64,000 nt of DNA from Trichodelitschia bisporula. Taxonomy: Eukaryota > Ascomycota > Dothideomycetes > Phaeotrichales > Phaeotrichaceae. Shown piece after piece: positions 22,543 through 33,200 of this stretch. Location: NCBI GenBank assembly GCA_010356995.1, contig ML996696.1, forward strand, positions 870,364-934,363, read 5' to 3'. The translations under genes and the position numbers were made by a program. Each line of letters begins with the position of its first letter. The stretch's first letter is position 1. Under the pieces are notes generated by a model that searched no databases, was not told the DNA's origin, and saw only the letters and a list, made by a program, of their open reading frames with translations.

Positions 22543-23587
22543 ATGACGTCGCCTCGTATGTCCTCTGTCAATTCCACCGACAGCTCAGAGGGCAGCGCTC
22601 GCAAGCGAGTATGCAAAGCCTGTGACCGCTGTCGGCTTAAGAAATCAAAGGTTTGTGACCTTTGAATGAATTTGGGTGTATCGTTGTCTGACTTCTTCAG
22701 TGCGATGGTGCGAACCCATGCAGTCGGTGCAAAACTGATAATGCCATCTGCAACTTTGGAGAGAGGAGAAAAACTCACGACAAAGTTCATCCCAAAGGGT
22801 GAGTCTTTCGGTCTCTCAGATGTCAGCTTTCTAACATGTCCGAAGATACGTGGAGATGCTCGAGCAGCAGCAGTATCAATTGGTCGAGGCCGTCCGCGAA
22901 ATGTACCGGCGGCTACAGTCCGGAGAAGGCTGGCCCGGGGCCCCTCTCCAAGCCGCCCACGGAGGCTCTCCCCTGACCCACGACATTCTGGAACGTCTGG
23001 ACCTTCTGCACTCGAATGGCGACAACCCGCTCCAGCACGAAGGATTTGAAGAGAACGTGGACCGCCTGCGCGAGCGCGCCGCCCGCTCCATCGGTACTTA
23101 TCAGTCACGTCGCTACTCGATAAGTTCCGAGTCCGAGCCCAGCCTGGCCTTCTCTGACTCCATTCGCGAAGGCGCTCCCTCCGAGAGCGGCATGAATTTC
23201 CAGGAGCCCTTCAACCTTAACGCTGCGCCGCCTACGCCGCCCACGGACAACTCATTCACACAACCACCTCGCATGGTCATCCCGCAGCCCATCAAGGCGC
23301 CCCTGCAGTGGCAGCAATGCCCGCCCAACATGCCCCAAGGTGGCTTCAGCAGTGTGCAAGTTGCCCAGGCCCAGCTGGCAGCAGCCTCCAATGGCGGAAA
23401 CACCCCACTCGATGCTGGCATGGATGCCGCGGCCTTTGCGCAGTTTGGCAGGGTTGAAATGGGCTATGATCCCGCGACGTTTACACCCTTCACGCTCACG
23501 GGCAATCCCATGGCTACGACGGCGGCCCCTGACCCCCTGGAGCTGGACTTCAATACGTTTTTCAACATGACGGTTCCGCGGTGCTGA
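22543..23587 (+). CDS. Zn(II)2Cys6 transcription factor, RegA/Fcr1-like
   Basis: Three exons (22543-22650, 22701-22798, 22846-23587) give 315 aa. The binuclear zinc cluster is complete, split by intron 1 between the third lysine and third cysteine: ACDRCRLKKSKC, then DGANPCSRCKTDNAIC (spacing 2-6-5-2-6). It is followed by a basic linker (ERRKTHDKVHPKGYVEML) and a short coiled coil (LEQQQYQLVEAVREMYRRLQ) for dimer formation. The remainder is Ser/Pro/Gln-rich and probably disordered, with a hydrophobic acidic end (LELDFNTFFNMT) that may act in activation. There is no fungal-specific middle homology region. The DNA-binding half resembles fungal C6 proteins annotated as RegA or fluconazole-resistance protein 1. 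That assignment is from memory and target genes are unknown. The ATG at 22543 is the first in frame. Confidence 0.85.
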
Positions 23588-25081
23588 GTGGCGCCATGCT
23601 GTTCGTCCACGGCTCTGCTTCCCCAGCGTATCATGGGCTAATGCAGCGGGCTGCCACATGGGCGGAATAGATTGCATGTCTTACTTTGGCTTCATCAGCG
23701 TTCAAGCGTAGGCGTTCTTGGGTTACTTTTCTACATCCAATTCCACTCTCCAGGGACCACCAGCTACATGACTTGGGAATCAACGCGGCAGTAGAACGGC
23801 AATAGACGGATCAAGGGCTTAATTCTGGGAGGGACGTCTGAAACGCGGCCATCTCTCCAAGGGAACGGATAACGAAAGAGCATAGGATAATCATGACGTC
23901 GGGAGGGGGGAGTTGGCGGCCACTTTTGGGATTTGATGGGCCGGTGGGCATTACGCTGCCCAGCACTACGCGTTCTGGTTGAGCCGGATTGCTATGCGTG
24001 GGCAGCCGAAAGGGACAGAGGGGGGGTTTCGAAAGCGGACCCCCCGGGACTGTCCGGCACCCTTTGGCATGTTTGATAGTGTGGATTTTGGCTTCTGCAT
24101 GATACCAGCTTCTTTCGGGTTTGGGACCTGGAAGCATTCTCTGTAAATATTTGGCTGGACTCAAGGGAGGCTCCTCCGGGCGGAATACTCGTATCGGTAA
24201 TTGAGTGGAGAAAAATACCAAGAAATTGAACCTTGCTGATCGCCATGAAGGTTTTGCTAGTTGTTCTTTTCGCGTTTCTTGAGAGCTGGCGATCTAGTCG
24301 ATACTAGCGATGAGATGGTGATGCTAGCCGATGCTATGATGAAGTCATGGTTGCGTCGGACCCTGCATCTTCACGTGAGAGTCGAAGCCGAATCTCGGGG
24401 CCGAACCTGTTCTCTGCTGCACCGGTGCTTCGCTAACTCAACTTCGACATCCATTACTCGATCCACAAACATCGCTACACTATTGCTCAACATTTCTGAA
24501 ACGTCTATGACGCTTGAATGCCATTGAGGCTTCGCCGCAGTCACCTGCTTACAGTCTTTATTCTTTGCTTCATCGTTCTCATTCTCAGGTAAACCGCCCT
24601 CTGTCGTTTCCACTTCTTCACCATTTTCGCTTGTCCTTCACCGTCAATATCCCGTCTGCACCAATAGCTAGTGACCCACGGAGTTTTCTAATCCCCTCAT
24701 CTATCTCCACCATCCCGCCGAGACTCCTCGCATCCCAGGCAGCAGTAGCAGAAATGCACAAGCAAACGAGCATCAGCCAGCGTTCGTACCCCCTCGTCTG
24801 CCATTTGTCAGACCGGGATGCGATATCTGGGGGCGGCTTGAGGCTGGATGAAATTCCGCACTTGCGCGCGGCACTTCCCGCCCGCGGCTGCTGATTTCCC
24901 ATTTCTGCGTTCTGGACCCGTTTTTTTCTTGCTTGCATCAGTTGGCTCATGCTTCCGATTGGAAATCGAGCATTAGTATCCGCGCCCTGTGGCTGACAAA
25001 TGGCGGCCTAGCAGCGCGCCCCGCGTCGGCAGATCAGTCTCCCGCCGTGCATCCGCACTCACGACCAACGACCAAGGCGTC
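23588..25081. other. Intergenic region, regulator 3' end to epimerase promoter
   Basis: About 1.5 kb between two tandem plus-strand genes. No supported gene, RNA or repeat. Frames such as 23811-24221 (minus) and 24514-24894 (plus) look random. Confidence 0.4.
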
Positions 25082-26192
25082 ATGGCCGAATCATCGACAC
25101 AGAAGTCTGCTGACGGGACTGATTACAATAATGAAGGAGTCCCTGGTCTGGACTGCGAGCACGTCAGGTTCTTGCGTCTTGGTGCTATTATCCAGGAGTT
25201 CAGAGTGGGTGGCGTGAATATTGTGCAGAACTTCCCGGATGAGGGGCTGTATCGCGAGTTCAATGATCCCTACTTTGGGGAGACGATTGGCCGGGTGGCG
25301 AACCGCATTTCTGGGGCGAGGATTAAGAGCCTCAATGGGCGTGAATACCCGCTTGCGGCTAACAACGGGCCGAATAATCTCCATGGTGGGAACGTGGGAT
25401 GGGGCAAGCGCGTGTGGGATGTGAAGGAGGTTGAGAGGAACAGGAAGAAGGCGCTCATGTTCACGTATCTAAGCCCGGATGGCGAGGAGGGCTTTCCTGG
25501 AGCCGTAGAGGTGAGGGTTTGGTACACGCCATCCCCTGACAACGATGACTCGAAAACGGAGCTGGATATCGAGTATGAGGCTGAACTGGTGGGCAACGAC
25601 GAAGTCGAGGAAACAGTCGTCGCGATGACGAACCACAGGTCCGCCCTTCACCCCCCTTACCTTCATCCAATGCTGCTAATACGCCCACAGTTACTTCAAC
25701 CTCGCCAACACATCCTCCATCACCGGCACACAAGCCACCCTCTCCTCAGCTTTACACCAAGTCGTCGACTCCACCTCCATCCCCACCGGGCCCCTCGAAC
25801 CCTATCCCGGCATCAAAGCCAACGTACCCTTCATCCTCGGCCCTTCCGAGCCAGACATCGACCACTGCTTCATCCTCACCTCCAACCCGGCCCGAATCCC
25901 CATAGACACGCGCTCCCTCCCCCTCCGCACCCTCGCCTCCTTCTCCCACCCAACCAGCGGTATCAACCTCGAAATCCAGAGCACAGAACCCGCCTTCCAA
26001 TTATACACAGGCAAGTACATTTCCGTGCCCGCAGTTGGGGGTCTTCCCGCCCGGGGAGCTAGATCGGGGTTCTGCGTCGAGCCGAGCCGGTATGTAAATG
26101 CGATCAATGTGGACGAGTGGAGGGGGATGGTTATCCTGAGGAGGGGCCAGAAATATGGGAGTCGGACGGTATATCGAGGCTGGAAAGCCTGA
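25082..26192 (+). CDS. Aldose 1-epimerase (galactose mutarotase)
   Basis: Two exons, 25082-25638 and 25691-26192, give 352 aa. The protein interconverts the alpha and beta anomers of galactose and glucose. Family motifs seen are YFGETIGRVANRISG (substrate binding), NNGPNNLHGGNVGWGKRVW (first active-site His), TNHSYFNL across the 52-nt intron (catalytic His), and GFCVEPSRYVNAIN (the catalytic Glu in the place of the usual LEPQ). It ends in YGSRTVYRGWKA, as in fungal family members. The ATG at 25082 is chosen because the frame has no earlier ATG. No signal peptide is seen, so it is probably cytosolic. Whether glucose or galactose is the main substrate, or a related sugar, cannot be told. Confidence 0.88.
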
Positions 26193-28564
26193 TCCGTGCC
26201 CTAGGGCCCCCCATAGGTAGCTTCTCGAAATGGGATAGAAGCTCTCTCTGTCTTCACGTGCCGTGTTCCCCCCCGCATGCATCGGCGTTATGCTCCCCCG
26301 CGCTCACCGTACCGCATTCCGCGCGTCTCGCGCCTGCATCTGCACGCCAGTCCCGTGTGCGGGACCGCAGCGAACAACCCAGCTCAGCCAGCCCCCGATC
26401 TCCTGACCGAGTCCGTGAGGCCTTTTCCCCCCAGTCAAGAATTCACGGCGATATGCGCCCGGCGATAAGGCTACAGGGATGTATCTCGGGCCGTGCGCGC
26501 GGACTTTGGGTCGGCTGGAGTCTTCGTCCGGGACAGGGCTGCGGGGGGTCTGTGCGGTCTGTAGGGCTGAGGCTTTCGGACAAGATTCGGGCTGGGTGCG
26601 CGGTTTTTGGTGCGCTGAGGAAGGCGCTAGTGGAGGATGGTTATGGTGGGGTTGGGATTGGGGTGGGGATGCGATTTGGATGGGGGTGGTTTGGGATACG
26701 GGATTCAGAGTGTTGCACGCGTGGATCATCCTGCCAGCGAGCGTCTACCACAGCACACAGATTGTGGCGGCGTGGAAGCTGACCGGTTGCACGAGTCTCC
26801 CGTATTTCCAGGTCACTTTTGGGGAGGTACTGGTACCCGCTACTTTGGGATTGATGCCCTGTCTGCGCCCTGCATGATGCACGAGGACGGTTTGGGCGGC
26901 GAGGCTGGTGACGTAGCCAGAAAATGAGGAACCTCAGCCTGGCAAAAGAAATTGCCGTTTTCCGGTCAGCCTTATGGCTTTCAGCCCTACGGATGATGAG
27001 GGTGTGCCTTGTGTGTCAAATGATATCGCGATGATGTCGCGTCGTGGACACGGCGGCTTCGCGATGGGAGTACGCGGGCGCTTTACGGCTGGTTCTGACT
27101 TGTGGGCGGGCGAAGACGAGGCTGATGGGATGATGGGATGCAGCGGACACTGCCGGAGTCTGTTCCGCGCGCCTCACGATCCCCAAACTCCCGAACGGGG
27201 TCCCGCTGCCCCACTACTCCCCGGCGCATTCCCCACCTATGGGCTATGCCCGAAGCCGACCCGCTGGCTTCCATGCCGGTTCCATGAACGGGCCGGCTGC
27301 TAGAACGTGGTACGGAGGTTGGTTCGTCATGTTGAGGCGCGCGCTGCCGACGGGCAGATCCGACGCTGGATGCGGTTCGAGAAGATGCTGATGTGAAATC
27401 GCGCATATATATGGGGGGTCTATGTCTGTGGGGCTGTTTGATGGAGGATTAGGGGTCTTGTTGTGGGACGAATCGGGTGGGTTGGGGGGATGTGGTGATA
27501 CCGCTCTGGGTTGGGGTTTGTGGTGTGGGTTATGGTTGGGGCGGATGCACTGGGTTAGGTTTTTGGAGATTGTTCGCACTTCTGTGGTTCGGAAGGTCTC
27601 CGGCTGGTCCTATCTCTTGATATGTGCGCTTTCGAATGCACGAACTTAACTTGGTGATCTGATTTTGGATTGCTACGATGCGACAGCCGCCGTTTGGTGT
27701 AGGGCGGTGACCTAAGGGATGATGGAGAGATGGCGTACTGCAAGCAACTTGGAAGATATCCGATATCGCACCACAGTGGATGGAAGCTGATTGACAAGAC
27801 TGCTTCCACTTTGGGTTGCCCACATGAAATCGCAAGAACTTGGAGATGCTAACCACTGTGATCTTTGATACTCTCCTGGCATGAGTTACCTGCTAGGGAT
27901 TTTCACAAAGACTACTGCATCGCCTCGACATTAGAGTCCAACGCCTCTTTGATACTCAAACTCCCTCCCTGTCATTCGGTCAGTCGTGAGTTTTCACAAT
28001 GCCTCTCTCAATCCGACGAATAATCTCGGGTGCCTCAGAACTATCACCGATCGTCAGTTTCATGGGTGTTTTCGACTCCTGATATTCAGGAGCCCAGCAC
28101 CAAGGAGGGCGAAGTTGATTGGAAGCTACGGTAAACATCGTGAAACGAGCGTGTGGAGCAATCCAGATACCGAGGGACATGCAGGTGAAGATGTGCAAAG
28201 TGGCTGGGTAAAGTCCAGAAATGTGGCTTGCGTGGTGGACCTGCAGCCCGTGACCACGGACGTCATTCCCTTGGCAGGGCTTTCCAGCTCCGTTCGCTGT
28301 GGTTGTTACGACTCACTCCACCACCAACTCTCCATCAAACAATCACCAAGCTCTTACTACGAACTCAGACCCATTCTCCAGCTCAGAAAGCTATCTACAG
28401 TGCTACCCCATCCCGTGAACTTTTCGACAGCAACTTGACAAACACCTCGCGCTAACCCCAACTTCACGACCCCGCCTTATCACGCAAACAAAGCCATCAG
28501 CTCTCTGTACACCTCATCAGCTCCCGAGACCATCATCCTCGCGACCATACGCCATCCCTCAAAG
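26193..28564. other. Intergenic region between epimerase and conserved protein gene
   Basis: About 2.4 kb. TATA-like CATATATATG occurs at about 27404-27413, with a very short minus-strand frame beyond it, too small to call. Longer frames (26117-26782 plus; 26304-26729 minus; 27986-28438 plus) lack motifs. Nothing else recognised. Confidence 0.4.
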
Positions 28565-29453
28565 ATGGCCCCCACCCCTACCCTGATCAACCTCCCCCCT
28601 CCCCCTTCGGACCCCACCACCCCCTCTGAGATCCCGTGAGTGCTACCCCTCTCAAACTCCCAACCTCGTACCAATATACTAACCTCTGACTTCCAGTGGT
28701 ACCCCCAACTCCACCGTAACCTCAATGTCCGAGCTCTCCACCGTCGCCATAAAAGATGGCCACCGCGGCCACCTCCCCCACAACCATCTCCCCCTCGACG
28801 CCGAGCGCGCCGACCGCATCTCCCGCCTCGCAGGCCTAGAGCGCGTCGCCGGCCCCCGCACCGCCCCGCAAGCCCAAAACCCCGTCCAAAACCCCGGTTA
28901 CTTCGACGCAAGCGGCACACCACAACTCGTGCGTGAGCGCTCAACCGTCGGCTCCGCATCCGCCACCGGCTCCGTCGGCGGCCGCACGACCTGGGCGTCC
29001 GGCAGCGACGTCTACGACCCCGACAAGATGAGCGAGGTAGATCAAGACGTGGACGCGTCGAGCGTGGGCGGCTTCAGCGACGAGGGCACCGCGCCGCCTA
29101 GCCTTGTTGGTTTCGGCGAGGGGGCTCGGACCCCGGCTCGCGGTCAGAGCAGCCTGGGTTCGCCGGTTGCGGGTAAGGCGAGTGCTGTGCCGTCTCATTT
29201 GCGGGAGCAGCCGCCTGCGAGCCCGCTTTCGAGCGTTAGTGGTGCGGAGGCGCAGAAGCAGGATGCGAAGATGATTGATGGCGTTACGTATGACCCTGAT
29301 GTGTTGGATACTACGACGCGTACACCGCCGCTGGTGGAGGCTGATCCGAACTCGGAGCGTGGTGCCGAGACTACGGAGCGCATTATGCGTCAGCGTGGAG
29401 AGCGCGAGGCTGAGGCGAAGACTGCGCAGTTTGCAGTTGATGGAGAGCACTAG
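28565..29453 (+). CDS. Conserved fungal protein of unknown function, disordered
   Basis: Two exons, 28565-28635 and 28697-29453, give 275 aa. The 61-nt intron (GTGAGT ... TTCCAG) joins SEIP to GTPNSTVTSMSE. I recall a similar conserved pattern in filamentous ascomycetes: STVAIKDGHRGH, LDAERADRISRLAGLERV, PGYFDASGTPQLVRERSTVG, SASATGSVGGRTTWASGSD, and an acidic/Ser-rich stretch with MIDGVTYDPDVLDTTTR near the end. The high content of Gly, Ser, Asp and Glu and the lack of hydrophobic blocks suggest a soluble, largely disordered protein. There is no signal peptide, transmembrane segment or enzyme motif. Function unknown; I do not assign one. Confidence 0.72.
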
Positions 29454-29820
29454 ATACGGATTTGACGTCGCTTTCGGCCTCTTGTAGGCACGTTTCTGGG
29501 GGTTGATGGAGTGATGAGACGGGGCTTGCTCGCTTGAGCTTTTCCGACATGGCGTCTGCTGCTTTTACTGTGTTCATCATGGGTTATGAGAGACGATCAC
29601 TAAGTCTACTATGTAACCATTAGCCGTGCGCAGCGAGAATGGAATGGCGAAGAGCTTCTTTCGGTAACTGGATGTTGTATACGTGGTAGGACGGGTGAAG
29701 TCGGATCGGCTCCAGTCCGGATCGGCTGGCCGCGGCGTTGTAAGTGAGTCGCAGCACCCGAGGAAACAGCCAGGCAAAAAGAACTGCAGGCACGAAGCAA
29801 CCCGATAAGGTTCAAAAGGC
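29454..29820. other. Intergenic region before tRNA-His
   Basis: About 370 bp between the conserved protein gene and the 3' end of the tRNA. Nothing recognised. Overlapping minus-strand frames run through the tRNA and are not genes. Confidence 0.4.
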
Positions 29821-29825
29821 AAAAA
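29821..29825 (-). terminator. RNA polymerase III terminator (T5)
   Basis: Five T residues on the minus strand begin four bases after the tRNA-His discriminator base. This is the usual Pol III stop signal. Confidence 0.75.
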
Positions 29826-29829
29826 GATG

Positions 29830-29915
29830 TGGCTGTGCCTGGAATCGAACCAGGGTTTACACGGAACCGGCGAAGGAACCACAACGTGTTGTACTAACCA
29901 CTATACGACACAACC
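29830..29915 (-). tRNA. tRNA-His (GUG) with a 14-nt intron
   Basis: On the minus strand the 5' acceptor strand GGTTGTG pairs with CACAGCC, followed by discriminator A. The D arm is GTAT ... GTAC around AGTGGTTA. The anticodon stem ACACG/CGTGT encloses TTGTGG, giving anticodon GUG. A 14-nt intron (TTCCTTCGCCGGTT) interrupts the loop one base after the anticodon, at the usual 37/38 position. The T arm is CCTGG-TTCGATT-CCAGG, and the B box (GGTTCGATTCC) is perfect. The variable loop is 4 nt. CCA is not encoded, and the extra G at -1 found in mature tRNA-His would be added after transcription. Confidence 0.9.
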
Positions 29916-30293
29916 TGGAGGACTACCACATTGACCATTGAGGCCATTTGATGGAAGCTTTGCCTGCATTTAACAATATATTTAAGAAAACTAATTACTG
30001 ACCAGATGATGTTCCAGGAGGCTTGCCAGACCTTCGAATTGCTAGATTACAAGTCGAAGTAAGGAGTAACGCAGTGTCTTTGCTCCCAAATTGCCTCCAG
30101 TTTGCATTGAGGGCTTGAGGTAGATAGGAGTCGCTAATACCTCCAGCGCTCAGTGGCATGCCCAATATCTACCCGGCACTCACAGCCTAACAGCAGAAAC
30201 ACAGCTCATGAAACTCGCCCACACAGGCTCATGCATTACTACGCACAACGCTAACCTCAAATGCACCATCAAAAAGCCGCCCAAAACCCCCAT
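29916..30293. other. Intergenic region between tRNA-His and POL2 3' end
   Basis: 378 bp, the upstream flank of the tRNA and the 3' flank of POL2. Nothing recognised beyond an A/T-rich stretch at about 29966-30000. Confidence 0.4.
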
Positions 30294-33200
30294 CTAAATT
30301 CTCGCCAGCACCTCCTGCACAACCCCCCTCAACCGTCCCAACCCATACCAAACCGCAACCCTCCCCCACCCCTCCAGCCTCCCCACCACAGCCCCCCTAT
30401 CCCCCCAAACCCACGTCCCAGCACACATACAATGCTCCATAAACTCATTCGCCCGGATGCGCCCACACTTCCCGCACTTCACGTCCTGCGCCTGCCACGC
30501 CTCTACCTCGCCCCGCACACGCCGCACGAGCCTTTCTTCGACTTCGGAGCGTGTGAACGCGCTGCCGCATCCGCGGCATTTCCATCGCGGACCCATGCCG
30601 GCCCGCATTTTTAGTAGAGTGGCTTGGGCGGTGGGGCTGGTGGGTAAAGGGTCGGTGAGCGGAGGGGGGAGCACGTCAGGGTCCCGGCATAGGTCCAGGT
30701 CGCGCACGGCGCAGCACTGCGCGCACACGAGCCCCTCGACCCGCGTGGAGCAACTGGGATTCGCAAATGCAGCTGCAGGACTGAATTCGCGCACGTCGAC
30801 TAGGGCGAGCATTTGCGCGCGCACGCGGCGGGCGGAGAGATGGGCGCTGCGGTCGAGGGAGAGGACTTGGGCGAGGGATTTGGCGAGTTGGAGGGTGGGG
30901 TTTTCGAGGGGTAGGTGGCTGCCTGGGTGGTGGGGGAAGGACCAGTCTGATGCTAGGTCCGGGTGGATAGATTCGGTGACTTGACGGCGTTGGATGGTGG
31001 TTAGGGCTTTGAGGAGGGGTTTGGTGAAGGTTTTGGGGAGGGTGGGGGTAGATTGTTCGTCGTCGGAGGCGTTGCCGTTGCCGTTGGGGTGGTTGGGGAG
31101 TTGGGTTGCCCTCGCCGAGGAGCCTGGGAGGCTGTTGTTGGAGTGCTTCCGCTCGTGCATTAGCTCGATGAAGGCGATGACCCAGTCTTTAAAGGTGGAT
31201 TGCAGGGCCGTGGGGAGAAAGGTCGCGATCTGCCAGTCGATTATCGTGTCAAGGGGCTGTTCATCCGCCTCGACAACCGTGCTCGTCCCCTTCCCACCGT
31301 AGTTGTACGCATCATACCAAACCAGATAGTCCCAATACTCCGTAATCTGCAAATCCAGAAACGTGAATATCGGCTTCGCCTTGACCGTCTTCAAGATGTA
31401 CTGGCTGTACGCATACGCATTCCCCACCTCCATCTTGCTCGTCTGCAGCAGGATGCGGTGCGCGCTCGCGTACACGATCTGCGACCCTACGCGGCGGAAG
31501 TCGCTCATCAGCTGCTGCAGCGCCTTGCGCGACATCATCTGCACGTAATAGTGCAGCGACCGGTCGTACAGGTACGAGCCTGGGCTCTCCACCCACCGCA
31601 CCAGATGCTGCACCATCACGTCCGCCAGCTCGTCGCCCGTGCACGCATCCGCCCACCAGTTCTTGACCATGTCGCGCAGGACCGCCACTCCGGCCGTGGC
31701 AAATGCCTGATCGGAGTAAATAACGTGCCCGGACCCGGCCTCCTCCTTCGGTGCCGCTGGGTTGAGAGCAACCGAGTCACTCCCCTCTGCCTCATTGATC
31801 AACGCCGACGCGAGAAGCGTGTTGATCGCCAGATTACCCACGCTAAGGTCGATGCAGACGGACGCATATGTGCCCGGATTATTGATAGACGGCATTTCCA
31901 CCGTCTCCAGCGGGCCGAGGATATCGTCCTTCTCATGTCCCGCATGGTCTGGCCGCGGCCCGGGCGCCCACCATAGCACGACGCGCTCGCGCTGCAGGCG
32001 CCGCGCATAGGCTACGTCGATGGTGAAACGCGGGTCGTGCGTTTCCAGGTTGCCGACGGGGACATCGGCGAAACGGGCCATATTGGTGAGATGCGAGATC
32101 CAGCCGCCTAGGTTGAGATAGTGGTGCACGACGAGGCGCGCGGCGGCGGGTTGCCAGCCGAGCGGGGGCAGCGTAGGGTCCGACGGGTCGGGCTGGAGGG
32201 TCATGGTGGGGAAGTCCTTGAGGACGGGGATATCGTGGGCAAGCTGCGCTTGGTGCGGGGATTGGACGACGAGCATCAGGGCTTTGTCCTTGTCTTCGTG
32301 GCGGAGACGGCGGATGGCGGCGGCGACTTCGGAGAGGGCTTTGGCGCGCGAGCGGACGTGGGTTGTTCTGAAGTGGAGCTCTTCTTGGTATTCGAAGCAT
32401 TGCTGCCATGGCTGGTCGCAGTTGTCTTGACAGCGTTGGGTGTAGGCGCCGCGGTAGACTTTGTCCATGTTTGGCATGCCTTGGATGTCGCGCGCTTTGC
32501 TGTAGATGATGAGGTAGGCGCTGTCACGGAGGGTGGAGAAGATGGCGTAGATGTGCTTGTCGCCTGAGATGACGTGGAACAGGTAGAGATACTCCAGCGG
32601 TGCGTCTTCGAGATATGGCTTCGGCGCCTTGACGCGCTTTAGTGCCGACAGGTCGAAGCCTTGGTCCAGGCCCTTGCCCAAAACCCCCTTTTGCGTCTCG
32701 TCGAAGGTGCAAAGGCTCCCAAGCTCGAGGACGGCGCGCATATTGAGTGGGATCTGGCGTTCGTACACACCTTCGACGCTGGGATGGCCGAACAGCACAC
32801 GGAGCTTCTTCGCCTCGTCAACGTACAACTGCTCCGGCATCGTGAGCTTGAACAAATGCACCGACGGATGGCCATTCGGCAGCGTATAGTTAGTAACCTT
32901 CTCCACCTCACACCCATCCACGAAGACATCCGGCAGGTTGTCCAGCTTCAGATTCAGATACAGCTGCCGCGGCACAATAACCTTGAGCGTGTGGATCTTC
33001 TTGTCAATGAGCACGAACAGGCGCATCTCGCCCGGCCGCTCCGTCTCGTGGCACTGCAGCACCTGCCACGTGTTGATGTACATCATCTCAGCCTGGTTGC
33101 GGAAGTAACTGCCAATGGCATCCGAAGTATCGACGCGCTTCTCGCCGAATAGCTGTCGGCGCCGGATGCGCGCCTGCTTTTGCAACCGCCACTTCTGCTT

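Noticed and set aside
22383-23108. Minus-strand open frame of 241 codons
   Set aside because: Antisense to the Zn2Cys6 gene, whose zinc cluster and splice sites are convincing.
27244-27579. TATA-like box with a short minus-strand frame
   Set aside because: The frame from its ATG is about 28 codons with no motif or clear intron.
31200-31976. Plus-strand open frame of 258 codons
   Set aside because: Antisense shadow of POL2 coding sequence.
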